Shown: positions 10,303 to 19,906 of the stretch, in pieces
How the letters are laid out: each line of letters opens with the position of its first letter
How positions within the stretch are numbered: the first letter of the stretch is position 1
From: Symbiodinium natans
Taxonomy: Eukaryota; Sar; Dinophyceae; Suessiales; Symbiodiniaceae
Reading direction: 5' to 3'
NCBI GenBank assembly: GCA_905221605.1
Contig: CAJNDS010002824.1
Span: forward strand, 203,994-267,993
DNA: 64,000 nt
The notes under the pieces: model-generated
Told to the model about the DNA's origin: nothing
What the model saw: only the letters and a program-made list of their open reading frames with translations
Database searches by the model: none
Made by a program: the position numbers and the translations under genes

Positions 10303-10375
10303 GCCCGTGGCGCCTGTGGTTGGTTCAGGCCCTGGCAGTCCAGCGAACCTCCTGAAACCTCCGCAGGCTTCGGGG
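10303..10375 (+). CDS. Exon-like island, plus strand
   Basis: CCCTAAG|G precedes 24 codons (PVAPVVGSGPGSPANLLKPP then QASG), ending at CGGGG|GTGTCA in phase 0. Pro/Gly-rich, probably a linker. CCCTAAA-type repeats on both sides. Confidence 0.45.
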
Positions 10376-11035
10376 GTGTCAAGCCTAAACCCTAAACCCT
10401 GAACCCTGAACCCTAAACCCTGAACCCTGAACCCTGAACCCTAAACCCTAAACCCTAAACCCTGAAACTTACTTCCCTAAACAGTAGGGCCTGGGGCTCA
10501 AGGTGTAGGGTTGAGGGTTTAGGGCTGAGGGTTGAGGGTTTAAGGTTTAGGGCTTGGGGAGCACGAAAGCGCATCCCCCCCCCCCCTCAACACTGCAGGG
10601 CGTTTAGCATATCAGGGTCTTTAGTGTACTGCTTGGGGTCTGGGGCTGGCTTGATTAACCACAAGGTACCATGAGACTCCAATGGCCGTAGATCTGTATG
10701 CCTAAGAGCATTTCAGTAGTCGTAAGATCTTCCCGAGCTCAGTCGCGCACAAACACCTCCAAAACCCTGCCTTACAGTCATAACTCCATGCACGGCACAT
10801 TCTAAGGAACAACAGGCTTCTGTCCTAGCGGGGGGGAGGGGGAGTTCATGAAAAAGAGGAGTCTAGGGCTTTTTTGAAGGGTTCAGTTCCCGCCCTGAGC
10901 CCAAGACTACATCCTCTTGTCAGCTGGAAGCCGATCTAAATCCGGGGCCCATTTTTTGTTTACGTAGGGTTTTAGGGCTTTCCGGTTTAGGGTTTCGGGT
11001 CTAAGTCTAGGGCGACTGGGGGTGTACGGTTAGGG

Positions 11036-11165
11036 TTGTCCGGGCCCGAATTTGGAACCAACCAGGGGTTGGCCTTGGCAAGGCAGCTATCGCCCAGCCC
11101 CCATGGCATGGGGGGCACGTTTTGGTCTGGCGGCCGCTGCACCCTGAGACCCTTAAAGCCTTTAA
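11036..11165 (+). CDS. Exon-like island, plus strand
   Basis: A long open frame reads VRARIWNQPGVGLGKAAIA then QPPWHGGHVLVWRPLHPETL. A second plus frame is also open (NQGLALARQLSPSPHGMGG), so the frame is unsure. Unrecognised. Confidence 0.35.
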
Positions 11166-11281
11166 AACCCTAAACCCTAAACCCTGAAACCCATAAACCC
11201 TTAAATTCCAGCCTTAAACCCTTAAACCCTTAAACAATAATTAAACCCAAACCCCTAAACCAACATATGTTTGGGCACCAG

Positions 11282-11321
11282 TAGTTGCTGCGCTTCGGCT
11301 CACCCGCTGCACCCGGGCCAT
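11282..11321 (+). CDS. Short exon with GTAAAG donor, plus strand
   Basis: Acceptor GTTTGGGCACCAG| and donor GGGCCAT|GTAAAG bound 40 nt with the reading VVAALRLTRCTRAM. The open frame extends a few codons upstream (PTYVWAP). Confidence 0.4.
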
Positions 11322-11496
11322 GTAAAGTTTTGGGGGCTAGGATTCAGAGCAGGGTCGAGCAATCAGGCGGAAAGGCTGAAAGGGTGCAGGGTTTAGGGTT
11401 CAGGGTTTAGGAATGACTTAGGGTCTGAAAGGGACAGCCGTGAAAACTAAAGTCTCCGAACCCTAAACCCTAAACCCTAAATCCTAAACCCTAAAG

Positions 11497-11592
11497 ATGT
11501 CGAAGCTTGAAGGTTACGGTGCTTGCGTGGTATTGGTTTCTGCACCTGGCCTGAGTGAGCAAGCCGGTGGCCACGGACGGAGAGATTTCAGG
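11497..11592 (+). CDS. Exon-like island starting with ATG, plus strand
   Basis: ATG then SKLEGYGACVVLVSAPGLSE followed by QAGGHGRRDF, ending at the next repeat. Could be a first coding exon. Unrecognised. Confidence 0.4.
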
Positions 11593-11608
11593 GTTTAGGG
11601 TTCAGGGT

Positions 11609-11701
11609 CTTGCTCAGCGGCAGCAATCAAGAGTCATAGGGACTGCTGCCGATGGAGCACGGACACTTGCCATAAGAATAAGAATGGTCCGTGCGAAATA
11701 A
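11609..11701 (+). CDS. Possible terminal exon, plus strand
   Basis: The plus frame reads LAQRQQSRVIGTAADGARTL then AIRIRMVRAK and stops at TAA (11699-11701). It lies 17 bases after the island at 11497-11592, and the two could belong to one small gene. Confidence 0.4.
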   Translation, partial: LAQRQQSRVIGTAADGARTLAIRIRMVRAK

Positions 11702-11887
11702 GAAGCACAACAGTGCCGAACGTTCTAATCTGACAGAGATATACTGATATACACCAACCCCGAACCCTGAACCCCAACCCTAAACCCTAAACCCTAAGCC
11801 CTAAACCCTAAACCCGAACTCTAAACCCTAAACCCTAACCAGCAATGAAGCCCGCGTCTGTGGGTATTAAACCCGCCTGAGGGGCTG

Positions 11888-12030
11888 CTTGGAGGTTCAT
11901 GGTACTTATTAACGCATCATCACTGTACTGAAAACCCAACAAAAACCATATAAGGGCACTTAAGGGGCTTATGTGAGTGGCTTATAAGCGCAATTATGAT
12001 GGGTTGAGTTACGTGCCATGAACCTCCAAG
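11888..12030. mobile_element. Fold-back element, CTTGGAGGTTCATGG family
   Basis: Perfect inverted ends CTTGGAGGTTCATGG / CCATGAACCTCCAAG. Shorter relatives are at 31566-31630 and, truncated, 22605-22649. The right end CCTCCAAG| is followed directly by a coding-like stretch (ADWALPEDK in frame 2), so the element end may serve as a 3' splice site. Confidence 0.7.
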
Positions 12031-12309
12031 TAGCAGACTGGGCACTGCCGGAAGATAAGTTTAGCTGATTTTTTCCAAGTGTCCCTAAGTTTCGCGGGTA
12101 AGGTACAGGGGCCTCTTTGCTTTCAGGCTGAAGGTTTAAGGTTCAGGGCTCAGGGCCAACATACCCCGTATCCGAATCCTAGACGCGAATCTCTCAGGCC
12201 CTACAACTTCCACCGGTTTTTGTCCCTGCCCGCGGTTCGCAGCCAGTCGCTACGGCCGAGATCCAGCAGAAATGGATGCCTCAGGTTTCAGCGAAAGCTC
12301 ATGGGTAGT

Positions 12310-12500
12310 AAAAAGTAAGGGTTCTATGACTTATATGATGACACATATGATGCAATGTACCAGAAGGTTATATGACAACGTGTACCTGAAGTAGGGTTTA
12401 TGTGACGACGTGTGCCTTCAAGAGCGTATGTGATGACTTGTACCTTGGGGTAGAGTTACACGAAGATGTGTACCTTGAGCAGGGCTACATGTGCAGCTTT
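12310..12500. repeat. Degenerate ~29-bp tandem repeat
   Basis: Four to five imperfect units of the type TATGTGACGACGTGTACCTT, each about 28-30 bp. Confidence 0.6.
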
Positions 12501-12776
12501 CTTGCTTGCATCCCTGCCTACCAGAAAGCTCAACACTCCCTATCTGAGAGGAATGCTCGTACTCCTCATCACATGATGAGGAAATTCCATTCCTGCATTC
12601 AAGAGCCTTGAGCCCAAACCCGAAATCTTTACTTTAATTCTTAACCCTTAACGAAGAAGCACTTCGCTGCCTAAGGACCTTCAACCAGGGGAAGAAGTGG
12701 CTTTAAGCGATGAATGGGATTTAGCCGCTCAAGGATTCAGAGTATCAGTCGTTTGGTTTTTTGCTCTTTTTGTTTG

Positions 12777-12903
12777 GGGGGGGGGGGGGGGGGGGGGGGT
12801 GGGGTTGGGGGGTGGGGGGGTGGAGGCGGGGGGGGTGGGGTCGGGGGGGGGGGCGCGGGGGGGGCGGGGGGGGCGGGCGTGGGGCGCCGGGGGGGGGGGG
12901 GGG
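12777..12903. repeat. Poly-G tract
   Basis: Long G runs interrupted by T, C and A; shorter ones occur at about 13290-13314 and 13580-13606. The poly-Gly and poly-Pro frames they create are not credible genes. Confidence 0.9.
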
Positions 12904-13135
12904 AGCCCCAAACTCTCCATCCAAACCCGAAGCCTCTACTCGCTCACCGGCACTTGAAGTTATACCTAATACCACGACAACTTTCCGGCTTCTCACCTGA
13001 ATCATCACTACCCCCTGAAACCTCCAAGGATACCGTCAACCCTAAAACCGCCCTCCAGCTGCATGGGCTATCATACCCTATGAACTCCTTAAAAAGGCCC
13101 TTGTAGCCCTAAACCCTAAACCCTAAACCTCCAAG

Positions 13136-13203
13136 TCAAGTCGCCCTTGAAAACAGCTTTGGCTGGGTCTCAGATGCTTTCCACCTCAGCTCAGGGCTTC
13201 TAG
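13136..13203 (+). CDS. Exon-like island, plus strand
   Basis: After AAACCTCCAAG|T, the same acceptor string as the CTTGGAGG element end, the frame reads QVALENSFGWVSDAFHLSSG then LLG. No donor assigned. Unrecognised. Confidence 0.35.
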
Positions 13204-14006
13204 GATTTTGGGTTTAGGGTTTAGGGTTTAGGGTTTAGGGTTCAGGTTTTAAGGCTCTTAAGATGTCGGGTTTGAGGAGTTTTCGGAGTTTGGGGGGGGT
13301 GGGGGGGGGGGGGGGTTTACGGGTTTTAAGGGCTGAAGGGTTTAAGGGTTTAGGGGTTTCAGGAGTTTTCGGGGTTTTGGGGTTTAAGGGTTTGAGGGTT
13401 TAAGGGTTTAAGGGGCTTAGGGGTTTAAAGGGTTTGGGGGTTTAAGGGTTTAAGGGATGCAGGGTGTAGGAAGACGAGCTTGGGTCCGTAAAAGGTTTCA
13501 GATTTTGAGGCTTAGGGTTGTGTCATACAGTGGCCTCTTCAATTAGAGTGGGTACCTGGTCAATTCTATTTTCCAAGGCGGGGGGGGGGGGGGGGGGGGG
13601 GGGGGAGGGAAATTATTGGTAACTACCAAAACCTGACACCCTAACCCCTGAACCCTAAACCCTACACCCTGACACCCTAAACCCCGAAACCCTACACCCT
13701 GACGCCCAAAACCCCGAAACCCTACACCCTGACACCCTAAATCCCCAAACCCTAAACCCTGACACCCTGTAACCCCCTAAACCCCTACACCCTGACACCC
13801 TAAACCCCTAAACCCTAAACCCTAGCCCTGACACCCTGGCACCCTAAACCCCAAACCCTAAACCCTACACCCTGACACCCTGTAAACCCCTAAACCCCTA
13901 CACCCTGACAACCTAAACCCTGAACCCTAAACCCTAAACTCCTAAACCCTAAACTCCTAAACCCTAAACCCTAAACTCCTAAACCCTAAACCCTAAACCC
14001 CACTTG

Positions 14007-14337
14007 TCATGGGCTCCGGACACACAAGCAGTGCAAATTAATTGAGTCTGAGAAGCGGATGATGGCATCATCCAGCAAGCCCTGGAACTTGTTGTCGTCT
14101 GGGTTCTTGTAAAGCAAGTCCCGGATCAGGTCCGGCATCTGATGCTTCAGATGAGGGAAGGAAGCCTGTCGATCGAGACCTGTGAGTGTCCTCTGCCGTG
14201 GCAATACCAGGACCAATGCTGACTTCGTCCGGGTGATCCTCCACAGCCTCGTTCTCTTTCTCCTCACTTGGCGCCGGCTCGGCCGAGGGCGGCGCAACGG
14301 GGGGGAGGGCTGACTTCTCTTTGGCCTCTTGCATGAG
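14007..14337 (-). CDS. Terminal coding region, acidic then hydrophobic, minus strand
   Basis: Two minus frames abut. The upstream one reads EKENEAVEDHPDEVSIG. The downstream one reads FPHLKHQMPDLIRDLLYKN, DDNKFQGLLDDAIIRFSDSI, and reaches a TGA at 14007. The switch lies at about 14195-14230. Removing 34 or 28 nt that begin GTCCTGG or GTATTG and end CACTCACAG restores phase exactly, so either a tiny intron or an indel is present. No family recognised. Confidence 0.6.
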
Positions 14338-14407
14338 TCTCACCCCAACCCTAAACCCTAAACTCCCAAACCCTAAACCCTAAACCCCTAAGCCCGAAAC
14401 CCTAAAC

Positions 14408-14489
14408 CCAAAGCTCTGGAAATTTTCTGCTGAGAAGCTGGGGGTCCGGGTGGCGGAGGCGGCCTGGGCGGGGGTCGGGCTTCGGCTTC
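14408..14489 (-). CDS. Proline-rich exon-like island, minus strand
   Basis: After ACCCTCATAG| the minus frame reads EAEARPPPRPPPPPGPPASQ then QKISRA. CCCTAAA left, TTTAGGG right. Low-complexity linker; function unknown. Confidence 0.35.
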
Positions 14490-14734
14490 TATGAGGGTTC
14501 AGGGTTTTAGGGTTTAGGGCTTAGGGTTACGGGTGTGGTTTTTTAGGGTTTAGGGTTTAGGGTGTAGGGTTAAGGGTTTAGGGTTTTGGGTGTAGTGTTT
14601 AGGGTTCAATGTTTCAAGAGTTTTGGGCTTTGTGCGCTGTGGGGTTTGGGGTTGGGTTGTTGGGGTTTGGGGCTCAGCGGGCTTCTGTTTGATGGCCCTT
14701 TAGTGTTTTGGGATTGGGGTTTAGGGTTTAGGGT

Positions 14735-14773
<39 letters not shown>

Positions 14774-14798
14774 GGTTGGGGGTTGAGGGTCGAGGGTG

Positions 14799-14836
<38 letters not shown>

Positions 14837-15320
14837 GGTTTAGGGTTTAGGGAGTTTATTCTAGGGAGTTGGGGTTTTGGCCATTGGGTTTTGAGGTTTG
14901 GGTGGGTCCTTAAGATATAAAGCTCAGAGTCGGAAGGTCGTTTTGCTGGGGTTGGCGGTTCACGGTTCACGGTTCAAGGAGTTTATCGATGCAGGGTTTT
15001 GGTACTTCGGGGTTTAGGGTTTTTAGCGTGGTTGGGGTTATCAGATTCTAGGGTCTTGGGGGTCAGGATTTGAAGTTTGCAGTTTCGGGCTTTTGAAGTT
15101 TGGGGGGTGACATTGGGGTTTACGGCTTAAGATCCTACGCCAACAGAGAAGAGCTGCACCATGCGCACACGAACCACGAACAGACAACTCTGAACCACCA
15201 CTCACCCAAAACCCTAGGCCCTTGAAGCAGAAACAATAAAAGAGCAAATCCCAAAAAAAAAATCTAGAACCAACCCCCCCCCCCCCCACGCGAACTACCC
15301 GCAACAGGGACTACAGAGCC

Positions 15321-15406
15321 CTAAACCCTAAACCCTAAACCCGAAACCTAAACCCTAAACCCTAAACCCTAAACCCTAAACCCTAAACCCTAAACCCTAA
15401 ACCCTC
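15321..15406 (-). repeat. CCCTAAA array
   Basis: About 12 CCCTAAA units with one CCCGAAA variant. Confidence 0.95.
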
Positions 15407-15409
15407 AGT

Positions 15410-15496
15410 CTAGGGCTGAGAGCTGACGAAGGGTTTGGGTTTAGAGCTGGAAAAAAACCCTCGTCTCATCTCAGGGCCGGGCGGCGGATCTTCAAC
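15410..15496 (-). CDS. Possible terminal exon, minus strand
   Basis: Acceptor TTTTCAGCCTAAG| with a pyrimidine tract opens VEDPPPGPEMRRGFFSSSKP then KPFVSSQP and stops at TAG (15410-15412). CCCTAAA left, TTTAGGG right. Confidence 0.45.
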   Translation of the reverse strand, partial: VEDPPPGPEMRRGFFSSSKPKPFVSSQP

Positions 15497-15535
15497 CTTA
15501 GGCTGAAAACGATGAAGGGGTTTAGGGCTCATGGG

Positions 15536-15872
15536 TTTAGGGTTTAGGATTTAGGGTTTAGGGTTTAGGGTTTAGGGTTTAGGGTTTAGGGTTTAGGCTT
15601 TAGGCTTTAGGCTTTAGGGTTTAGGGTTTAGGGTTTAGGGTTTAGGGTTTAGGGTTTAGGCTTTAGGCTTTAGGCTTTAGGCTTTAGGCTTTAGGCTTTA
15701 GGCTTTAGGCTTTAGGCTTTAGGGTTTAGGGTTTAGGGTTTAGGGTTTAGGGTTTAGGCTTTAGGCTTTAGGCTTTAGGCTTTAGGCTTTAGGGTTTAGG
15801 GTTGAGGGTTGAAGGTTTAGGGTTTAGGCTTGAGGGTTGAAGGTTTAGGGTTTAGGCTTTAGGGTTTAGGGT
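15536..15872 (+). repeat. Alternating TTTAGGG / TTTAGGC array
   Basis: Runs of TTTAGGG switch cleanly to runs of TTTAGGC and back at least four times. A similar GGCTTTA switch occurs at about 18118-18168 and 37490-37518. Confidence 0.9.
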
Positions 15873-15929
15873 TTGGGGGATTTCGTGGCTTAGGATTGTT
15901 AGGGCTTTGGGTTCAGGACCTCAAGGTAC

Positions 15930-15980
15930 CTGTCGGCGTTCATTTGTGTTGTGGGTGCGTTGCTTGTGGGTGAACAAGCC
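15930..15980 (-). CDS. Short exon using a telomere unit as acceptor, minus strand
   Basis: On the minus strand GGGTTTAG|GG begins and CGACAG|GTACCT ends a 51-nt exon of exactly 17 codons (GLFTHKQRTHNTNERRQ), phase 0 on both sides. The acceptor is a TTTAGGG unit itself. Confidence 0.5.
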
Positions 15981-16020
15981 CTAAACCCTAAACCCTAAAC
16001 CCTAAACCGCTGGCTTCAGC

Positions 16021-16103
16021 CGGGGATGGCCAATAACGTAAGGATCTCCGGGGAGATGGGGGCTGTGACATCCTCCTGGCTGCTGAGCGACATATCGACA
16101 CAC
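16021..16103 (-). CDS. Exon-like island, minus strand
   Basis: Acceptor CCCAAAAGCACAG|G opens a frame reading CVDMSLSSQEDVTAPISPEI then LTLLAIPG, followed by a GC donor-like CCG|GCTGAA or by TGA. CCCTAAA left, TTTAGGG right. Unrecognised. Confidence 0.5.
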
Positions 16104-16227
16104 CTGTGCTTTTGGGGTGCAGGGTTTTGGGTTTAGGGTTTAGGGTTTTTTTTACTGGAATCACCTTTTTACGGGCGGAACGTCAGCGTTCTCCAGACGT
16201 GAAACAAAGACACGACCACCCCCTCCA

Positions 16228-16452
16228 TCCGGACCATCTCCCACTCCAGCTCGCCATGGAGGTCCTCCCGTTGATATCAAGCATCGTCATCAGACACCTC
16301 CACAATCGTCTTGTCGACCCCCACGGACGTAGAAGAGCCCCCCACAGATGTCGAAGAGCTCAAGGGCGGCGTAGGAAGACCAGCAACCCCCAAGCCATCA
16401 CCAAGACCACCACCACGAGCACGAGGGCAATGAAGGCTCCCCCACGGAGTTG
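16228..16452 (-). CDS. Coding-like island with a membrane-anchor frame, minus strand
   Basis: One minus frame reads GAFIALVLVVVLVMAWGLLV followed by FLRRP and a stop, an almost ideal single-pass C-terminal anchor with high GC3. An overlapping minus frame reads SSTSVGGSSTSVGVDKTIVE then VSDDDA and a stop. Which is used cannot be decided; both point to a protein C-terminus here. Confidence 0.4.
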
Positions 16453-16565
16453 GGGTTAAGGGTTTAGGGTCAAGGGTTTAGGGTTTAGGGTTTAGGGTTT
16501 AGGGTTTAGCCCCAACCCCACAGGGGACGGGGTTTTCGTTTTGGGGGGTTTGGGGTTCACGGTTT

Positions 16566-16690
16566 TCAGGGGAAGCGAATGCCGGACGCCGAGCACCGAG
16601 CCACGGCATTGGTTGCTGGCAGCATCTGGATTTCCCGCACGGCGCGCCAGTCGACCTGGACGCGGTACGAAGCTTTTCAAGGTCCCGGAA
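16566..16690 (+). CDS. Exon-like island, frame uncertain
   Basis: Three plus frames stay open; the most protein-like reads RMPDAEHRATALVAGSIWIS then RTARQSTWTRYEAF. Some resemblance to the C-terminal part of prolyl 4-hydroxylase-type dioxygenases is possible but weak. Minus frames are open too. Confidence 0.3.
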
Positions 16691-17032
16691 CCCGGCTCCA
16701 AAACCCAAAACTGACCCTCACAAGCCAACCTCGCCCTTAAGCCCCAGAACCTCAGCCCCAAACCTTAAAGCCCTCAAGGCAACCCCTAAACTCGGCTAAA
16801 ATCTCAGACCCTGACCCCCCAACTCCGTGAACCCTGAGCCCCTGAGCCCCCAACTCCCTGCACCTGAAGCCGTGAACCTCTAACTCCCTGAACCCCAAGC
16901 CCTTCAACATCCCTCAAAAAATCGCGAGCTCCAGACATTGATACTCAAAACAAGGGGGCGCATAAACCCTTAAGAGGCCCTATGCAAGCACGCCCTGAGG
17001 ACCCCAAGCCCGAATGCCGAAGGCCCCCACCC

Positions 17033-17190
17033 CCTAAACCCTAAACCCTAAACCCTAAACCCTAAAACCCTAAAACCCTAATACCCTAAAACCCTAAAAC
17101 CCTAAAACCCTAAAACCCTAAAACCCTAAAACCCTAAAACCCGAAACCCTAAAACCCTAAAACTCTAAAACCCTAAAACCCCAAAACCCT
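17033..17190 (-). repeat. CCCTAAAA (8-bp variant) array
   Basis: Units of CCCTAAAA rather than CCCTAAA, immediately downstream (minus sense) of the RING exon at 17202-17252. Confidence 0.9.
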
Positions 17191-17201
17191 CCTCCCCGCG
17201 C

Positions 17202-17252
17202 CTCTGAGCGGCAGATGGGGCAGGTCTTCCGCCGGTCTTTGAGGTCCTGGAC
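17202..17252 (-). CDS. RING-H2 finger, exon 3 (last Cys pair)
   Basis: Acceptor GCCGACCAG| opens 17 codons in phase 0: VQDLKDRRKTCPICRSE. CPIC-R is the final C-x2-C pair of a RING finger. It ends at CAGAG|GCGCGG, a GC-type donor. With 17727-17805 and 18662-18777 on the same strand it completes the C3H2C3 ligand set; 18 residues separate the sixth and seventh ligands, within the RING range. RING-H2 proteins are usually E3 ubiquitin ligases. CCCTAAA-type repeats (as written on the plus strand) flank both sides. Confidence 0.7.
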
Positions 17253-17726
17253 CTGGTCGGCCCTAAACCCTAAACCCTAAACCCTAAACCCTAAACCCTA
17301 AACCCTAGTCAAGGGTTTTTGGGTTTGAGTTTTGGGGTTTGGGGTTTTGGGTTTAGGGTTTAGGGTTTGGGGTGCAGGGTGTAGGGTGCAAGGGTTTAGG
17401 GTCTGGGAAGTTTCGGGTTCCGGGTTTTGGGAAGTTTGGGGTTTGGAATTTGGGTTGCTTGTTAGTTTGGTCTACTGGGTTTTCCCCAAAACTTTACCAA
17501 GATTGGCATAAACCCTGGACCCTAGAACGTCCGCAAGGCCCCAAACCCAATCTAAGGCTGGCACCCTACCCCCCAACACCCACCCCTAAACTCTACACCC
17601 TAAGCCCTTGGACCCAAATTCATGGGGTGCCAGGTAGTGCTTAGTAACCCTAAACCTTGAAGCCTAAAATCATCGTCAACCTCAACCCTAAACTAGTCAG
17701 GCCACAACTGCCGAACCTTGAACCAC

Positions 17727-17805
17727 TGCGAGCCCAAAAAAGGCCCCGGCGCAGGCGCCGTGGAAGCGATGGCCACAAGGCAGCTGCACCACTGGGATTG
17801 CGGGC
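17727..17805 (-). CDS. RING-H2 finger, exon 2 (Cys-His-His-Cys core)
   Basis: Acceptor ATCTCCCAG|G leads into PAIPVVQLPCGHRFHGACAG then AFFGLA. CGHRFHGAC gives C-x-H-x2-H-x2-C, the RING-H2 signature. The exon starts needing one base and ends in phase 0, which matches exon 1 (ends phase 2) and exon 3 (starts phase 0). The donor GCA|GTGGTT is weak. The intron to exon 1 is about 856 bp and that to exon 3 about 474 bp; both contain telomere-type repeats. Confidence 0.75.
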
Positions 17806-18033
17806 CTGGGAGATTTCGAAAAGAGGGTGGGGGTAGAAGGGGGGGGGGGTAGAAGGGGGGGGGGGGGAGGGGGGCCCTAAACCCTAAACCCCTAAACCCT
17901 AACCCTAAACGCTAAGGGGTGCAAGGGTTGGAAAAGGGGGGTCTGGGGGGGGGGGGGGATTGTGGAGGGTGGGCCTCCGAAGATGTCAAGTCTTTGCGGG
18001 GCTTGGGGTTCCGAGGCTTTCGGGTGCAGGGGA

Positions 18034-18235
18034 GAGGGTTTAGGGTTTAGGGTTTAGGGTTTAGGGTTTAGGGTTTAGGGTTTAGGGTTTAGGGTTTAGG
18101 GTTTAGGGTTTAGGGTTTAGGCTTTAGGCTTTAGGCTTTAGGCTTTAGGCTTTAGGCTTTAGGCTTTAGGGTTTAGGGTTTAGGGTTTAGGGTTTAGGGT
18201 TAGGGTTTAGGGTTTAGGGTTTAGGGACGTTGGGT
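18034..18235 (+). repeat. TTTAGGG array with TTTAGGC segment
   Basis: More than 25 units lying inside the proposed intron between RING exons 1 and 2; the middle switches to TTTAGGC for about seven units. Confidence 0.95.
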
Positions 18236-18469
18236 TTTGGGGCTGTTTTGGGTGGTTTCCGGCTACAGTAGGTGGGTGGGTAGAGGACAAAGTCAAAGGG
18301 GTCCAAACAACAAGAACAAATGGATACCGAGGGGACATCTCGGGAGAAGAATCAAGGAGCGTGGGCGAAGAGGCGAAAGGGCACCCCAAACCCTAAACCC
18401 TAAACCCCTAAACCCCTAAACCCTAAACCCGAAACCCCTAAAGCCCTAAACCCTCAACCCTAAGCCATG

Positions 18470-18540
18470 AACCTGTCGAAGCAGCAGCTGACGCCCCAGC
18501 GTGGACACAAACGCACCCGAACGCTCCATGGTTTTGGGGT
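18470..18540. CDS. Exon-like island inside the RING intron, strand uncertain
   Basis: The plus strand gives ATG-NLSKQQLTPQRGHKRTRTL with CCCTAAG|CC before it and CATG|GTTTTG after. The minus strand gives a donor-like CGACAG|GTTCAT after an open frame. It is flanked by CCCTAAA (left) and TTTAGGG (right) like other islands. Inclusion in the RING gene would lengthen the first loop beyond the usual range. Confidence 0.3.
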
Positions 18541-18661
18541 GTCCATCAGGGTTTGGGGTTTAGGGTTTAGGGTTTAGGGTTTAGGGTTTAGGGTTTAGGG
18601 TTTAGGGTTTAGGGTTTAGGGTTTAGGGTTTAGGGGTAAGAAGCCACCTTGAAGCCTGTAC

Positions 18662-18777
18662 CCGAAGCATCGTAGGAAGTCCCGATGTTGCCGGACACCC
18701 CCAGGGATCCAGGTCTGGCGCGTGTCGGCAAAAGCCTCCGCGCAAATGGCACAGTCTTCATCTGCCAGCGTGGGGTC
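18662..18777 (-). CDS. RING-H2 finger, exon 1 (first Cys pair)
   Basis: Acceptor CCTGAACGAG| opens 38 codons beginning DPTLADEDCAICAEAFADTR and continuing QTWIPGGVRQHRDFLRCF. CAIC is the first C-x2-C of a RING finger, preceded by the usual acidic residues. Donor TTCGG|GTACAG leaves phase 2, as exon 2 requires. The distance from the fourth base pair of ligands (CAIC) to the next Cys is 36 residues after joining, inside the 9-39 range of the family. High GC3. Confidence 0.7.
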
Positions 18778-18831
18778 CTCGTTCAGGGGTGTAGGGTTTA
18801 GGGGTTTAGGGTGCAGCGCCTTAAGAGTTTA

Positions 18832-19020
18832 GGGTTTCGGGACTTAGGGGTTTAGGGCTTAGGGTTGCTTGGCTACCAGAACATGAACCTAGCAACAAGG
18901 AGCCCTGTGTTTTTCCTTTGGAGTGGTAAATCTTGAGGGAGATTCGAAGGTGCGTGGGGATAGAGGTTGGGGAACCCTTGTTTTTTCGAACGTCCGTAAA
19001 CCAAACCCAGGGTTTCGCCT
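18832..19020 (-). CDS. Exon-like island upstream of the RING exons, minus strand
   Basis: The minus frame reads EAKPWVWFTDVRKNKGSPTS, then THLRISLKIYHSKGKTQGSL. It may be an upstream exon of the RING gene on the same strand, but no clear splice sites confirm it. Confidence 0.35.
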
Positions 19021-19046
19021 CACAACCCCAAACCCTAAACCCTGTG

Positions 19047-19051
<5 letters not shown>

Positions 19052-19087
<36 letters not shown>

Positions 19088-19160
19088 TTATTTATTTATA
19101 TTTATTTATTTATATTTATATTTATATTGATAATATTGACAATATTGATTATAAAATTAT
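19052..19160. repeat. (TA)n and TATTTAT microsatellite
   Basis: About 14 TA units, then TATTTATTTA-type repeats. Confidence 0.95.
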
Positions 19161-19225
19161 GGATTTTTTTCTCATAATTTATTGTTAGAGATAGAAATAT
19201 TGTTTGCCATGGTACACTCCCTAAC

Positions 19226-19317
19226 TTGGGATGTTCTCCTTTATACTAACCGCTCCTGAATAGGGATTATGGTGCCCCCTAGCATAATCCCTATTAAGGA
19301 CTGGGGGAGCATCCCAA
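19226..19317. mobile_element. Fold-back element, GGATGTTCCCC family
   Basis: Ends TTGGGATGTTCTCC and GGGGAGCATCCCAA. Flanks TCCCTAAC (left) and CCCCTAAC (right) match at 7 of 8 bases, consistent with an 8-bp target duplication. Confidence 0.65.
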
Positions 19318-19377
19318 CCCCTAACTGTAGCCCAGAAAAGCCCCCAAAAAAGACCTGGCAAGCCTCTCATTAAAGGG

Positions 19378-19508
19378 TCCTTAAGGGAGGGGGGTTCATG
19401 GGGGGTTGGTACTAGAGAACCTTAGGGAAGCTTACGGAGCCTTAGGGAGTAGTGGGCAGTGTTAGGGAACGGGTTACATACCCCCTTGAATCCCCACCCT
19501 TGAGAACC
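19378..19508. mobile_element. Fold-back element, TTCTTAAG family
   Basis: CCTTAAGGGAGGGGGGTTCATG at the left; the right end CCCTTGAGAACCCT and inner GGGTTACATACCCC match the copy at 2659-2807. Confidence 0.55.
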
Positions 19509-19730
19509 CTATAATCTCACAATGGCTCCAGACCCATGACAAACAACGGACCTGGCAACCCCAAAAGCAGCCCTAAACTAACCCGGAACCCTAAACCCTA
19601 AAGACCCAAAAGAAACAAAACGCTAAACAAAAAAACGCCCAACAAATGAAATCCTAACCCCCCCCCACCCCTCCGGCAAAAAAAAGATAAAACAAAACGA
19701 AGCCCCTGAACTCCAAATTCCCGCGCTTAG

Positions 19731-19801
19731 CTTCGCTGGCAACCACGTTCTCCGCGGCTTGCAGTGCTGCCTCCGACCAGGGCTTATGAGCTGTCTTTCG
19801 G
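19731..19801 (+). CDS. Exon-like island, plus strand
   Basis: Acceptor CCCGCGCTTAG| and donor TTTCGG|GTCGGA bound a frame reading FAGNHVLRGLQCCLRPGLMS then CLS. Unrecognised. Confidence 0.4.
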
Positions 19802-19805
19802 GTCG

Positions 19806-19906
19806 GAAGAAGTACTCATAGTATTCTCTTCTGGCCCCTATATGAGTACACGATGAAAATAGCCCCCAAAACCTTATTCTAATCATTAAGGCCCCCATAT
19901 TGGGGC
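19806..19906. mobile_element. Fold-back-like repeat, CCCCCAAAAC family
   Basis: Shares GCCCCCAAAACC...TATTCTAAT..TTAAGGCCCC with 1722-1806 and 29206-29300. Non-coding. Confidence 0.45.

Noticed and set aside
10560-10960. Possible gene in the 400-bp non-repetitive island
   Set aside because: Frequent stops in all frames and no convincing splice sites; left unannotated.
12697-13106. Poly-Gly and poly-Pro frames
   Set aside because: Caused by a poly-G tract; frames are open on both strands.
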